Origin: Mesoplasma lactucae ATCC 49193
GTDB lineage: Bacteria; Bacillota_I; Bacilli_A; Mycoplasmatales; Mycoplasmataceae
Assembly: GCF_002441935.1 (NCBI RefSeq)
Contig: NZ_CP023668.1
Coordinates: 124,001-188,000 of the forward strand
Length of the DNA: 64,000 nucleotides
Direction of reading: 5' to 3'
Made by a program: the position numbers and the translations under genes. The notes beneath the pieces are model-generated. The model did no database searches. It was not told where the DNA came from and worked only from the letters and a program-made list of their open reading frames with translations. How positions within the stretch are numbered: position 1 is the stretch's first letter; every line of letters starts with the position of its first letter. Below, piece by piece: positions 51,624 to 62,500 of the stretch.

Positions 51624-52583
51624 ATGAAAAAATTCTTATCAATCTTAGCTGCAGTTGGATTAACTGCAACTACTTCAACTGCTGTAGTAGCATGTGCTAC
51701 TGAATCAGAAAAAGCAGACGTTGATGCTGCTACTAAAACAGCTTCAATCAAATTAGATTCAAAAAAAGCTGAAAAATTAAAATTAGTTAAAAAAGACAAC
51801 GACGGAAAATGAGTTGCTGGAGATTCTGTTAGTGGTGTTTCAGACAACATCAAAGACAACACTGTTACTGTAAAAATCGGTGATATTGCTGCTAATGGAG
51901 ATGTAACTGTTTCAGTTCAAGCAACTAAAGAAATTGCAAAAAACAAAACTGTTAAAATTCAATTTAAAGATAAAGACAACAAAAACACTAAAACTTTAGA
52001 CTTAAAATTAAAAGAAGCATTACCAGGAACTGCTACTGGAGTGAAAGCAATTACTGCAACTGCCAACCCAACAACAATCACTACCAAGGATGGAACTTCA
52101 ACTATTACTGTAGATACTGAATTTACAACAGCACCTGGATTAAATGCCACAAGTTCAGATGATAATATCGCAACTGTTAAAAACAACAATAATGGAACAT
52201 TTACTGTTACTGCAAAAGGAAATGGTACAGCACATATTACTATCTCATCTACTGATACTGCTAAATTCTCAAACGGAACAGTAGACGTTACAGTTAATAT
52301 TCCTGCTGCTAAAGAAGCAATTACTATTTCTAACACAGGAACATCAATTACTACTAAAGATGGTCAAACAACTATTACTGTAGGTGAAAAATTCAAAGCA
52401 GCTAAAGGATTAAAAGCTGAATCTTCAAAAACAGGTGTAGCAACAGTTACTGATAAAGCAACTGATGCAGGTGTTTTCACAGTTACTGCAGTAGGAAATG
52501 GTCAAACAACTATTACTATTTCAGCTGATGACTTCTCACCAGTAACTCTAGATATTACAGTTAATATTCCTGCTCAAGATTAA
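51624..52583 (+). CDS. Lipoprotein with two Ig-like (BIG2-like) repeats
   Basis: In this 319-residue protein the leader is identical in DNA to that of the 50680 gene (84 bases). Core domain: KTASIKLDSKKAEKLKLVKK, Trp from TGA, then GDVTVSVQATKEIAKNKTVKI and TKTLDLKLKEALPGT. Two tandem ~90-residue repeats follow (about residues 140-230 and 231-319), each with ITTKDG-x-T-ITV, A-P/K-GL-x-A-x-SS, V-x-V-x-G-N-G and DVTVNIP. These fit BIG2-type surface domains. Possible adhesin; inference. Confidence 0.9.
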
Positions 52584-52712
52584 TTATTTCTAAATAATTA
52601 ATAAGTTATCAAAAGAACCTTAGGGTTCTTTTTTTATTGCAAGTAAAAGAAATATCTTGTTAAAACTAGTAAGATAAATATAACTAATCCTTTTTAAATT
52701 CAATTAAATAGA
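52584..52712 (+). repeat. Post-lipoprotein block 1, copy A
   Basis: Nearly the same sequence as 54794-54920, starting TTATTTCTAAATAATTA and including the terminator and AACTAGTAAGATAAATATAA. Confidence 0.8.
52612..52637 (+). terminator. Terminator after the 51624 gene
   Basis: AAAGAACC pairs with GGTTCTTT, followed by T's. Confidence 0.85.
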
Positions 52713-52727
52713 AAGAAATGATCATTT

Positions 52728-53141
52728 ATAAAAAAGTTTTTAAGTTTATTAACAACATTTGGTTTAACAACAATTACTACAACTAATGTTATTAGTTGTA
52801 GTAATCACATTAAAACTATTAAGGTATCTGAATTTAACAATGATAAGACAGAAGCTTTTTTAACTTTAGACTTTAAAGAAGCTAAGAAGTTAAAACTAAT
52901 TAAAAAACAAAAAGATAAATATATAACTGATATTAACTTTCAAATAGTAATGAAGTCTAAAGAATTAAATGATCTTATGATTACTAATAACTTAGTAATT
53001 GATAAATACTTTGGTTATATAACTTTTAACTTTACAACTAATAAGAAAACTTCTTTAAATACAATCTATCAATTCACATTAAATGATAATCAGATGTTAA
53101 AGATTGAATTTAAAGAAGTCTTATTACCAAACAATAATTAA
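52728..53141 (+). CDS. Lipoprotein frame with ATA at the expected start
   Basis: The 137-residue frame reads (I)KKFLSLLTTFGLTTITTTNV-ISC, a good leader and lipobox (Cys24). It continues into the family core (FLTLDFKEAKKLKLIKKQKDKY) and ends without Ig repeats. At the initiator position the DNA reads ATA, not ATG. Table 4 lists ATA as a possible start, but the other family members use ATG, so the gene may be a silenced allele. The nearby ATG 52718 is in another frame and ends quickly. Confidence 0.65.
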   Translation: MKKFLSLLTTFGLTTITTTNVISCSNHIKTIKVSEFNNDKTEAFLTLDFKEAKKLKLIKKQKDKYITDINFQIVMKSKELNDLMITNNLVIDKYFGYITFNFTTNKKTSLNTIYQFTLNDNQMLKIEFKEVLLPNNN

Positions 53142-53373
53142 TAAGTAATTAATTAAATCATTTAAATGAATTAGAACTTTTTTATTAAAAAGGTTCTTTT
53201 TTGTTGCTAATAAAAACAATCATCTTTTAAAGTCACTTGTTTGCTAGTATGATTGAACTAAGAATTAAAGAACAAAACAATAAGAGCGATTTCTTATTTT
53301 TTTGTTTTCTCTTTATATATAAAAAAATAATAGATAAGGACATAACTATTATGAAAAAACTATTAAGTATTTT
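53096..53373 (+). repeat. Duplicated cassette block 2, copy A
   Basis: It corresponds to 54943-55263: end of a lipoprotein gene, terminator, spacer with TTTGCTAGTATGATTGAAC, and the leader start of the next lipoprotein gene. Copy A lacks the 17-bp-arm hairpin present in copy B. Confidence 0.85.
53171..53205 (+). terminator. Terminator after the 52728 gene
   Basis: AGAACTTTTT pairs with AAAAAGGTTCT (one wobble), followed by T6. Confidence 0.75.
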
Positions 53374-54490
53374 AGGAGCGATTGTTTTAACAACAACAGT
53401 TTCTAGTGCTGTTGTTGCTTGTGCAACTGAATCAGAAAGCGCAGACGCATACGTTGACGTTGCTAATAAAACAGCTTCAGTAAAATTAGATTCAAAAAAA
53501 GCTGAAAAGTTAAAATTAATTGTTAAAGGCAATAATGATGAAAAATGAGCTGCCGGAGATTCAACTAAAGCTGTTTCAACTAACATCAAAGACAACGCTG
53601 TTACTGTAACAATCGGAGCTATTGACCATGCAACAGGTGATGTATCTATTACAGTTCAAGCAACTAAAAAAATTGAAAACAACAAAACAGTTAAAATTCA
53701 ATTCCAAGATAAAGATAGTAAAGATACTAAAACTTTAGACTTAAAATTAAATGATGCATTACCTGGAACTAATAAAGACTTCACAATTGATCAAAAATCA
53801 GTTACAGTAGCAAAAGATGCTACTGCTACTGTTAACGTCACAGTTGGTCGAAATGCGCCAAACTTTAAAGTTGAATCAAAAGATAAAACTAAAGTAACTG
53901 TTACAAACGATGGTGGTGTGATTACTATCATTGGTGTAGACGTAACTGATACTCCTATTAATGTTACAGTTTCAGCTGATGGATACAATACAGTTAATAT
54001 TGCTGTAACTGTTGAAAAGGGAACTATGACTTTTGGTAGTGTAACTATGAAAATAAGATCTGCTGCAGGCATAATTGGAGCACCTGCTGGTGCAACAATC
54101 GAAGTTAAAGATGGTGGAGATTTCGCTAAAGCAGTAATTGATGAAAATGGAATGATCACTGTAACTGCTAAAGCTGCCGGAATTGCGCACTTTACAGTTA
54201 AAGCAACTGATTACAATGATGCAGTTTTAACTATAAATGTTATTAAAGCCGATGCTGAAGATATACCTTTATCCTCTAGTAGGATTGAAGTAGCTGCCAA
54301 TGCTGGTGTTCAATCAATTACTGGATTACCAACAGGAACAAAAATTAAAGCTGCACCTAATAAGGATGTTGCAACTGCTGAAATTGAAGGTGCAACATTA
54401 AAAATTACTCCTATTGGTAAGGGAACAACTTGAATCCTTGTTGAAGCTATAGGATTCTATGATACTATGATCAACGTAACTATCACTTAA
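53351..54490 (+). CDS. Lipoprotein with Ig-like repeats, shortened by an internal stop
   Basis: The 379-residue protein has leader MKKLLSILGAIVLTTTVSS-AVVAC, then the family core (KTASVKLDSKKAEKLKLIVKG, Trp by TGA, KTVKIQFQDKDSKDTKTLDL in parts). About three Ig-like modules follow from residue 140. ATG 53351 is chosen; the in-frame upstream ATG at 53237 is not part of a leader. After TAA 54488-54490 the same frame continues for about 49 codons of typical module sequence, so the protein seems truncated. Confidence 0.88.
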
Positions 54491-54793
54491 GCTCCAGAAC
54501 AAGACATTCCATTTACAGGTGTAACTGCTGGACAAGAATTTGATGTTACTCAAGGTACTACAACAAAAACAATTGAGTTAACTAATATACCCATTCACTA
54601 CAAAAAACAGATTTACTGTAACACCAACCCAAGCTAATTCTAAAATTACTGCACAATTAGCGGTGATAACACAACATTAGACAACACTATTCCTGCTGAT
54701 GCTGATATTGATACAACCGTATCATTTAAATTAACTGCTAAAGATTATGTTGAATTTACTTTCACAGTTAAAATAATTGGATCAACTAAATAG
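54491..54793 (+). pseudogene. Decayed 3' module of the 53351 lipoprotein gene
   Basis: Directly after the TAA the frame encodes APEQDIPFTGVTAGQEFDV and more module-like sequence. It then needs two frame changes (near 54597 and 54660) to reach FKLTAKDYVEFTFTVKIIG and the stop TAG 54791-54793. The endpoint has the usual K-I-x-G-S-T-K ending. The intact ancestor therefore had one more Ig-like module. Confidence 0.75.
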
Positions 54794-54920
54794 TTATTTC
54801 TAAATAATTAAATAAGTTATTAAAAGAATCTTATAGTTCTTTTTTTTGTTGTAAAGTAAAATAACATTTTCTTAAAACTAGTAAGATAAATATAACTAAT
54901 CCTTTTAAAAATCAATAAAA
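54794..54920 (+). repeat. Post-lipoprotein block 1, copy B
   Basis: Diverged copy of 52584-52712, including a weakened terminator (54822-54847). Confidence 0.8.
54822..54847 (+). terminator. Weak terminator, copy of that at 52612
   Basis: AAAAGAA pairs with TTCTTTT; the GC pairs of the copy A stem have been lost. Confidence 0.5.
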
Positions 54921-55020
54921 TTGAATTAGATGATCATAGTTTGTTAAAGATTGAATTTAAAGAAGTGTTAAAACCAATCATCATTCCTAAGTAATTAATT
55001 AAATCAAAATAGAATGAATT

Positions 55021-55053
55021 AAGAACCTTTCTAAATCAAAAGGTTCTTTTTTT
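55021..55053 (+). terminator. Terminator in cassette copy B
   Basis: AAGAACCTTT pairs with AAAGGTTCTT, followed by T7. Confidence 0.85.
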
Positions 55054-55115
55054 GTTGCTAATAAAAACAATTATCTTTTAAAGTCTTTTGTTTGCTAGTA
55101 TGATTGAACTAAGAG

Positions 55116-55159
55116 AATTCTTAAAAGCCATTCTTATTTAGAAATGGCTTTTAAGAATT
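55116..55159. repeat. Hairpin element with 17-bp perfect arms
   Basis: AATTCTTAAAAGCCATT (55116-55132) and AATGGCTTTTAAGAATT (55143-55159) are exact reverse complements around a 10-base loop. The homologous place in copy A (near 53258-53271) reads ACTAAGAATTAAAG without it. Confidence 0.85.
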
Positions 55160-55240
55160 AAAGAACAAATAGATAAGAGTGATTTCTTATTTTTTTGTTT
55201 TCTCTTTATATAAAAAATAATAGATAAGGAAATAACTATT

Positions 55241-56124
55241 ATGAAAAAACTATTAAGTATTTTGGAGCAATTGGTTTAGCAACAACCACAACAAGTGCTG
55301 TTGTTGCTTGTGGAAATACTAGTACTAAATCAGAAATTCCAGACAGCGGTGATAATTCGAACAAAACAATTTCTGATTTAAAAAATAAAATTGATGGGCT
55401 AGATAAAGAAGTTGAAAATCTTCAAGGAAAACTTCAAAGCTCACAAGCAGAAAGAGATAAACTCCATACTGAAATTACTAAACTTCAAGCTCAAATTGAA
55501 GATTTAACTGACAAATTAATTGTGGCTATTAACGCTTTAGATAAAGCAGAAGGAATTATTGATAACAATAACTTTACCCTTCCAAATCAAAGTATTTTTG
55601 TAAACGATCAACTAACAATTGATAATGTTTATATAAATGGAGTTAATAAACCAATACCTGTTAGTGAATTAGAAGACTTTAAATTAACCACAACAAATAT
55701 TAGTGAAAATATTATTCCAGCAACAACTAGTCTAAACAACATCATTGTAAAAGATAAACCAGGACTTTTACTTGTTACAGCAACAGCAAAAGGATTTAAT
55801 CCGACAACCTTCAAATTAGAAGTTAAAAAATTAGGAACTTTAACACCAAAAGCTAATGGTTTAACTAAACAAGATAATGGTGAATATTCTTTAAATGTTC
55901 TTCTGAATGAAGCACCTTTATCAATTGAATTAGATAAAGATGTTAAGTTAACCACAACTGATAAAATCACTTACGATAATAAAATTTTAAATGTTACACC
56001 ATCAATAGATTCAAATTGAATTTCTATTTTAAGAATTGCTAGTGGAGATACTAAAGTTACAATTAATATTCATGGTTATGAACCATTAATCATTAATGTC
56101 TTAGACAATAGCAAAACTGCTTAA
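55241..56124 (+). pseudogene. Lipoprotein gene with 1-base frameshift in the leader
   Basis: ATG 55241 starts MKKLLSIL and then runs into TAG. Compared with ATTTTAGGAGC in the 53351 gene, the sequence here is ATTTTGGAGC, one A short. Restoring the frame gives GAIGLATTTTSAVVACGN (lipobox VVAC), a short coiled coil (LDKEVENLQGKLQSSQAERD), and two Ig-like modules to TAA 56122-56124, about 294 residues in all. The layout is a small version of the giant lipoprotein at 56504. It is either a pseudogene, a phase-off allele or a sequencing error. Confidence 0.82.
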
Positions 56125-56191
56125 AATCACACTTATTTATACTATTTCTAAATATTATTTAGAGTAATTATAAACAAGTAAATACTTTTAA

Positions 56192-56219
56192 AAAACTAGA
56201 TGAAAAATCTAGTTTTTTT
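56192..56219 (+). terminator. Terminator after the 55241 pseudogene
   Basis: AAAACTAGAT pairs with ATCTAGTTTT, followed by T's. Confidence 0.88.
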
Positions 56220-56246
56220 CATTAAAAATGAGATATGATAATAAAA

Positions 56247-56297
56247 ATGCTTGCAAAAGTAGCGTTGGTTTTTAACGTACTTCAAGAAGCGTTTTTT
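56247..56297 (+). ncRNA. Short two-helix hairpin RNA candidate
   Basis: AAATGCTT pairs with AAGCGTTT (one wobble), enclosing AAGTA-g-CGTT/AACGTACTT, and ends in T6. TATGATAAT (56234-56242) could be its -10 box. It may be simply a second terminator. Confidence 0.4.
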
Positions 56298-56321
56298 ATG
56301 GGGTTAAAAGACCCATTTTAA
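56298..56321 (+). terminator. Third terminator-like hairpin
   Basis: ATGGG pairs with CCCAT, followed by TTTTA; weak. Confidence 0.4.
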
Positions 56322-56351
56322 AAAACAAAGACAGGATCTAAAAATGGTTTG

Positions 56352-56380
56352 AAAAAGACTTATGAAAAAGTCTTTTTTCT
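56352..56380 (+). terminator. Fourth terminator-like hairpin
   Basis: AAAAGACTT pairs with AAGTCTTTT, followed by T's. Confidence 0.7.
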
Positions 56381-56503
56381 ATGGTTAAGAAACTTTATTA
56401 AAAGCAAAATTTTAGCAAAGACAGGGAAAGAAAAGATTAATACTTTTAATGATTTTAAAAACAAATTTTTAGGTGATATTTTTTATAAAGGAAATTTAGA
56501 ATT

Positions 56504-59500
56504 ATGAAGAAATTTTTAAGTATATTAGGGGCAATTACTTTAACAGCAACTTCTACTAGTGGGGTTGTTTCTTGTGGGGTTACAACTATTAGTCAATTAC
56601 CAGATGATAATGATAATAATCTTGCTAACATGAGAAAAGAGATTGCACAACTTCGTGCAAGTAATAAAACCTTAACAGATGATTTAGCTTCTAAACAAGC
56701 TGACTTAAATAAAGCAGAAAGTGATCTTAAAGATACTAGAGCGAAACTAACTAAGGCACAATCAGACTTAAGCCAAAAACAAGCTGAAATTGATAGTTTA
56801 AAAGATAAAGTTCAATCTTTAACAAAACAATTAAGTGATTCAGAAGAAACAAATAAAACTCTACAAACAGAATTAACTAACACTAAAGAAGCTTTAGCTC
56901 AAAAAGAAAAAGAAGCAGAAGAATTAAAGGGCAAAGTTGCTAACCTAACAGGGCAACTTTCTGCAATGAAAGATTCTTATGAAGCTGCTATGGATTATAT
57001 TCGTTTCTTATTAGCCGTTAACTTCGATTTAAATGAAGCTAAAAATAAAGCAGAAGACCAATTACGACAAGCTAAAAAAGATAAAGCAGAAGCTCAAAAA
57101 AGAGCAAATGAATTAGATCAACAATTACAAGAGTCTAATCGTGAATTAAAAAAAGCAGAATCTCAAAGAGATGAAGCTCAACAAAGAGTTAGAGATTTAG
57201 AAGCTATTAATAATGAATTAACTGCTACAAATAAAACTCTTAGTGACTCACTAAAAAAAGCTCAAAAAGATCTTGCTAATGCTCAAACTGAAATCGATAG
57301 ATTAACTGAAGAAAATGGTAGATTAACTAGAGAACGTAATGAAGCAAAAGGTGAAGTTGCTACCAAACAAGCTGAAATCGATAGATTAACTAAAGAAAAT
57401 GGTCAATTAACTAGAGACAAAGAAACTTTAGAACATGAAAAAGACGAAGCTATTGCCGCACAAAAAGAAGCAGAACGCCAAAGAAATGAACTTCAAGGTC
57501 AATTAACTGAGGCTGAAAATAAATTAACTGAAGCTGAAAGAGAAAAAAATGCAGCAGATGAAAAAGTTAGTGGTTTAGAAAACCAAATTCATTCTAAAGA
57601 TGGACAAATTGCTGATTTAACCGATAAATTATCAGAAGCTAAAGAAGCCGCTAAAAAAGCTGATGAAGCTAAAGAAACAGCTGAACGTGAAAGAGACGAA
57701 CTTAAAGGCAAATTAGATGCTGCTAATAAAACCATTGGTGAAAAACAAGCTGAAATCGATAGATTAACTAATGAAAACGGTCAATTAACTAGAGACAAAG
57801 AAACTTTAGAACATGAAAAAGACGAAGCTGTTGCCGCACAAAAAGAAGCAGAACGCCAAAGAAATGAACTTCAAGGTCAATTAACTGAGGCTCAAGGCAA
57901 ATTAGATGCTGCTAATAAAACCATTGGTGAAAAACAAGCTGAAATCGATAGATTAACTAATGAAAACGGTCAATTAACTAGAGACAAAGAAACTTTAGAA
58001 CATGAAAAAGACGAAGCTGTTGCCGCACAAAAAGAAGCAGAACGCCAAAGAAATGAACTTCAAGGTCAATTAACTGAGGCTCAAGGCAAATTAGATGCTG
58101 CTAATAAAACCATTGGTGAAAAACAAGCTGAAATCGATAGATTAACTAATGAAAACGGTCAATTAACTAGAGACAAAGAAACTTTAGAACATGAAAAAGA
58201 CGAAGCTGTTGCCGCACAAAAAGAAGCAGAACGCCAAAGAAATGAACTTCAAGGTCAATTAACTGAGGCTCAAGGCAAATTAGATGCTGCTAATAAAACC
58301 ATTGGTGAAAAACAAGCTGAAATCGATAGATTAACTAATGAAAACGGTCAATTAACTAGAGACAAAGAAACTTTAGAACATGAAAAAGACGAAGCTGTTG
58401 CCGCACAAAAAGAAGCAGAACGCCAAAGAAATGAACTTCAAGGTCAATTAACTGAGGCTCAAGGCAAATTAGATGCTGCTAATAAAACCATTGGTGAAAA
58501 ACAAGCTGAAATCGATAGATTATCAGAAGCTAATGGTAAATTAACAACTGAAAGAGATGACTATAAAAATAAATGAGAAGAAGCTCAAAAAGATCTAGAC
58601 AAAACTAATAAATGACTTGAAGAAGCCCACAATAAAAATGTAACAATAACAAATGAACGTGATGAATTAAAAATTAAAGTTAATGATTTAACTAAAGACA
58701 AAGAAAACCTTCAAACTAGTCTTGATAACGAAAAAGCTGTTGTTGAAGGGCAAAAAACTCAAATTGAAAGTTTAGAAGAACAAATTCAAAGATTAAAAGA
58801 TAGTTCATCAACTTCTGATCAAGAAAAAACTGAAAAAATTAAACAACTTGAAGATGAAATAGCAAAACTTGAGAAAACTATTAGAGAACAAGGAACCGCT
58901 ATTTCAAACCTTGAAAATTCTTTACAAGAAAAAACTAATGAATTAAAAGAATCTGATAAGAAACTAAAAAAAGCTCAAGCTGACTTGGAACAATCTCAAC
59001 AAGAAGTCAGAACTCTAACCACTGAACGTAATGGGTTAAAACAACAAGTTCAAGATCTAGAAGGCAACTTAAGAGTTGCAAACCAAAAACTGGAAGAAAG
59101 TTCAGCAACAATTAAAAAATTACAGGACGAGGTATCTACTTTAAATATTAGAGTTAATTTTTTAGACAATCAACTTAAAGCTGCTGCTGCTGAAATTCTT
59201 AGATTAAATAAAGAATATGAGGAAGCTTGAAAGACAGTTCGCGACCTAATTCTTAAAACTCAAGAATTAGAACAAAAAATTAATAAACAAAAAGCTGAAC
59301 TTGAAAAAGCAGAAGCTGAAAATGAAGCTTTAAAAACACGTGCTGAAAAAGCGGAAGCAGAAGTAACTAGATTAACTGGTGAACTAAATGCTGCTAAAGA
59401 TGCACTTACAAAAGCAGGACAAACAATCACTGAAAAAGACCAAGAAATAACTAGACTAGGTAAAAAAATCACTGAACAAGAAACTGCAATCAAAAACTTA

Positions 59501-62500
59501 ACAAGTGAACGCGATTCTGCCCAAACACGTGCTGATTATTTAGATAATCAACTTAAATCAGCTGCTGCTGAAATTCTTAGATTAAATAAAGAATATGAGG
59601 AAGCTTGAAAGACAGTTCGCGACCTAATTCTTAAAACTCAAGAATTAGAACAAAAAATTAATAAACAAAAAGCTGAACTTGAAAAAGCAGAAGCTGAAAA
59701 TGAAGCTTTAAAAACACGTGCTGAAAAAGCGGAAGCAGAAGTAACTAGATTAACTGGTGAACTAAATGCTGCTAAAGATGCACTTACAAAAGCAGGACAA
59801 ACAATCACTGAAAAAGACCAAGAAATAACTAGACTAGGTAAAAAAATCACTGAACAAGAAACTGCAATCAAAAACTTAACAAGTGAACGCGATTCTGCCC
59901 AAACACGTGCTGATTATTTAGATAATCAACTTAAATCAGCTGCTGCTGAAATTCTTAGATTAAATAAAGAATATGAGGAAGCTTGAAAGACAGTTCGCGA
60001 CCTAATTCTTAAAACTCAAGAATTAGAACAAAAAATTAATAAACAAAAAGCTGAACTTGAAAAAGCAGAAGCTGAAAATGAAGCTTTAAAAACACGTGCT
60101 GAAAAAGCGGAAGCAGAAGTAACTAGATTAACTGGTGAACTAAATGCTGCTAAAGATGCACTTACAAAAGCAGGACAAACAATCACTGAAAAAGACCAAG
60201 AAATAACTAGACTAGGTAAAAAAATCACTGAACAAGAAACTGCAATCAAAAACTTAACAAGTGAACGCGATTCTGCCCAAACACGTGCTGATTATTTGGA
60301 TAATCAACTTAAAGCTGCCGCTAGTGAAATTCTTAAATTAAATAAAGAAATTGATGACTTAACTACTCTTACAGGTCAATTAATTATTAAGAATCAAGAA
60401 CAAGCAAATTTAATTAAGCAACAAGAAGCTGAAATTGAAGCTAATAAAGCAAAAATTAAAGAATTAGAACAACAAGCAATTCTTGATAAAGGAACAATTG
60501 AATCTTTAGGACAAGAACTTGAAACTGCTCAAAATAATCTAAAAGAAGCTATTAAAACTATTGGTGAAAAGGATGAAGAAATTTCTGGTTTAAATACTAA
60601 GATTGCTGAAAAAGACAAAGAAATTTTTGATCAAAAAACTACTATTGATAATTTAGAAAAACAAGTTGGTAAATTAACAAAAGACTTAGCAAAAGCTAAA
60701 GAAACACAAGATACTTTATCTAAAGAAATTAGTAGTTTAACTGCTGATAATTTAGCAAAAGACAAAGAAATCACTGATTTAAAAAGAACTAATGCTGATT
60801 TAGATGCTAGATTAACTGATGCTTTAAATAAAATTAAAGGATTAGAAAACCAAGCGACAATTGACAGAGATACAATTGAAGATTTAAGACATCAAAAAGA
60901 TGCTTTACAAGAAGAAGGAATTAAAGCTACTGAAGAAATTGATAGATTAACTTCAGAAGTTAATGACTTAAAAAATAAAGTTAGTGATTTAGAAGAACAA
61001 GTTGGACAAAAATTTGACAATATTAATGATTTAATTATTTATCGTGGTCAAACAGATACACCAAAAATCAAAATCAAAGGTTATAGTAAAGAACTTGATT
61101 GAGACGGATTTACTAATGCAGAATTAAAGGTCTCAACAAAAGAAGGTAATCCACAAGACCTTGTTTCAATTAATGAAAACAAAGTTACTGGATTAAAAGC
61201 TGGAACAACAACTCTTATCTTGAGTGCAGATCAATTCTCACCAAAAGAATTTAGTGTTACTGTAAAAGACATTGAAGATCCAATCACTCCAGATACTGGT
61301 GACAACAACGGATTAGAACCAACAACTCCAGTTCCAAATAATCCAAACAACAATAATCCATCTGTTACAAAAGCATATAAATTAGATTTATATGAAGACG
61401 AAATTAAAAACATTACTTTTGCTAAAAACGTTTCATTAAATGATAAAAACGTTTTAAACTCAAATAATAAAGTTGCTAAAACTTCAGAAGCTACAAACAT
61501 TTTAACAATTGAAGCTTTACAAGAAGGAACTGCAATTATTAATGTGCAATTAGTAGAATTCTATAATGTTGAAATTCAAGTAAATGTTAAATCAAGAACT
61601 GATGTTAACATTCCAACTGATGGTGGAAACTCAGGAATTACAAAAGATCCTAATAAAAATAATGAATATTCATTAGTGATGAAACAACATCAAACTAAAA
61701 ATATTAATTTAGGAGTTACTTTAAATAATCCTGAATTTAGTCAAACAAATATTTCACAACCTGGATTAACTAGTTTAGTTGAATCAAGTGTTAATGGAGA
61801 TATCTTAACTATTATTACTAATGAATATGGAACTGTTGATTTAACTATTAAAACAGTTGAACACCAACCAATCATTATTCATATCACCGTTGAACAAGAT
61901 GCCGTTGTAAAAGACCCATCTGAAACTGGAAATGAACCAGGTGAACTACACAAAGACAAAGAAAAACAAGGTGTCTACAACTTAGATATGTGAGTTGGCG
62001 ATCCTGCTAAAGTCTTTGAATTTGGAGACGGAATTAACTTTAATGATTGAGAATTTAATCCTGGTAATAAAGCTTATGTTCAAGCTTCAGTTAAAGGAAG
62101 CAAGTTAACTATTAAACCAGTTGCAATTGGTGACACTCAAGTTAGCTTACATAAAGTTGGATATATTGATATTGTTATTAACATTTCAGTTAAAGACAAA
62201 GCTACAACTAAACCAACTGGTCCAAACTTAACACCAGATAAGGACGGAACTTATATTTTAAATACTTATGTTGGAATTACAAAAGATATTACTTTTGATG
62301 AATCTATTAATTTAAGTTCTAATGTAGCTAATGTTAACGTTGCAAATAATGGAAACAACGAAAACATAACTTATAGAAAAGATAAGAATGTTTTATCTGT
62401 TACTGGTAAAGTAGCTACAAATAACAATCCTGTTATCATTACAGTTCAATATCCTGGATATGATGAAATTACTATTAAGGTAAATGTTCAAAAACTTGAT

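Larger units (their letters stand above)
54943..55263 (+). repeat. Duplicated cassette block 2, copy B
   Basis: Matches 53096-53373 through the end of a lipoprotein frame (GTTAAAGATTGAATTTAAAG), the terminator, spacer and next leader. Nearly all of the upstream lipoprotein gene present in copy A is deleted here. Confidence 0.85.
56125..56503 (+). other. 379-base intergenic region with four terminator-like hairpins
   Basis: Apart from the hairpins at 56192, 56247, 56298 and 56352 and a possible -10 (TATGATAAT at 56234-56242), I see no gene. The promoter for the giant lipoprotein gene is not obvious. Confidence 0.7.

Noticed and set aside
59260-60249. Three identical minus-strand frames
   Set aside because: Shadows of the 378-bp coding repeats in the giant lipoprotein gene.
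57707-60325. Possible CRISPR-like or mobile repeat array
   Set aside because: Units are 189 and 378 bases, in frame, without spacers, and encode continuous coiled coil; no cas genes are present.
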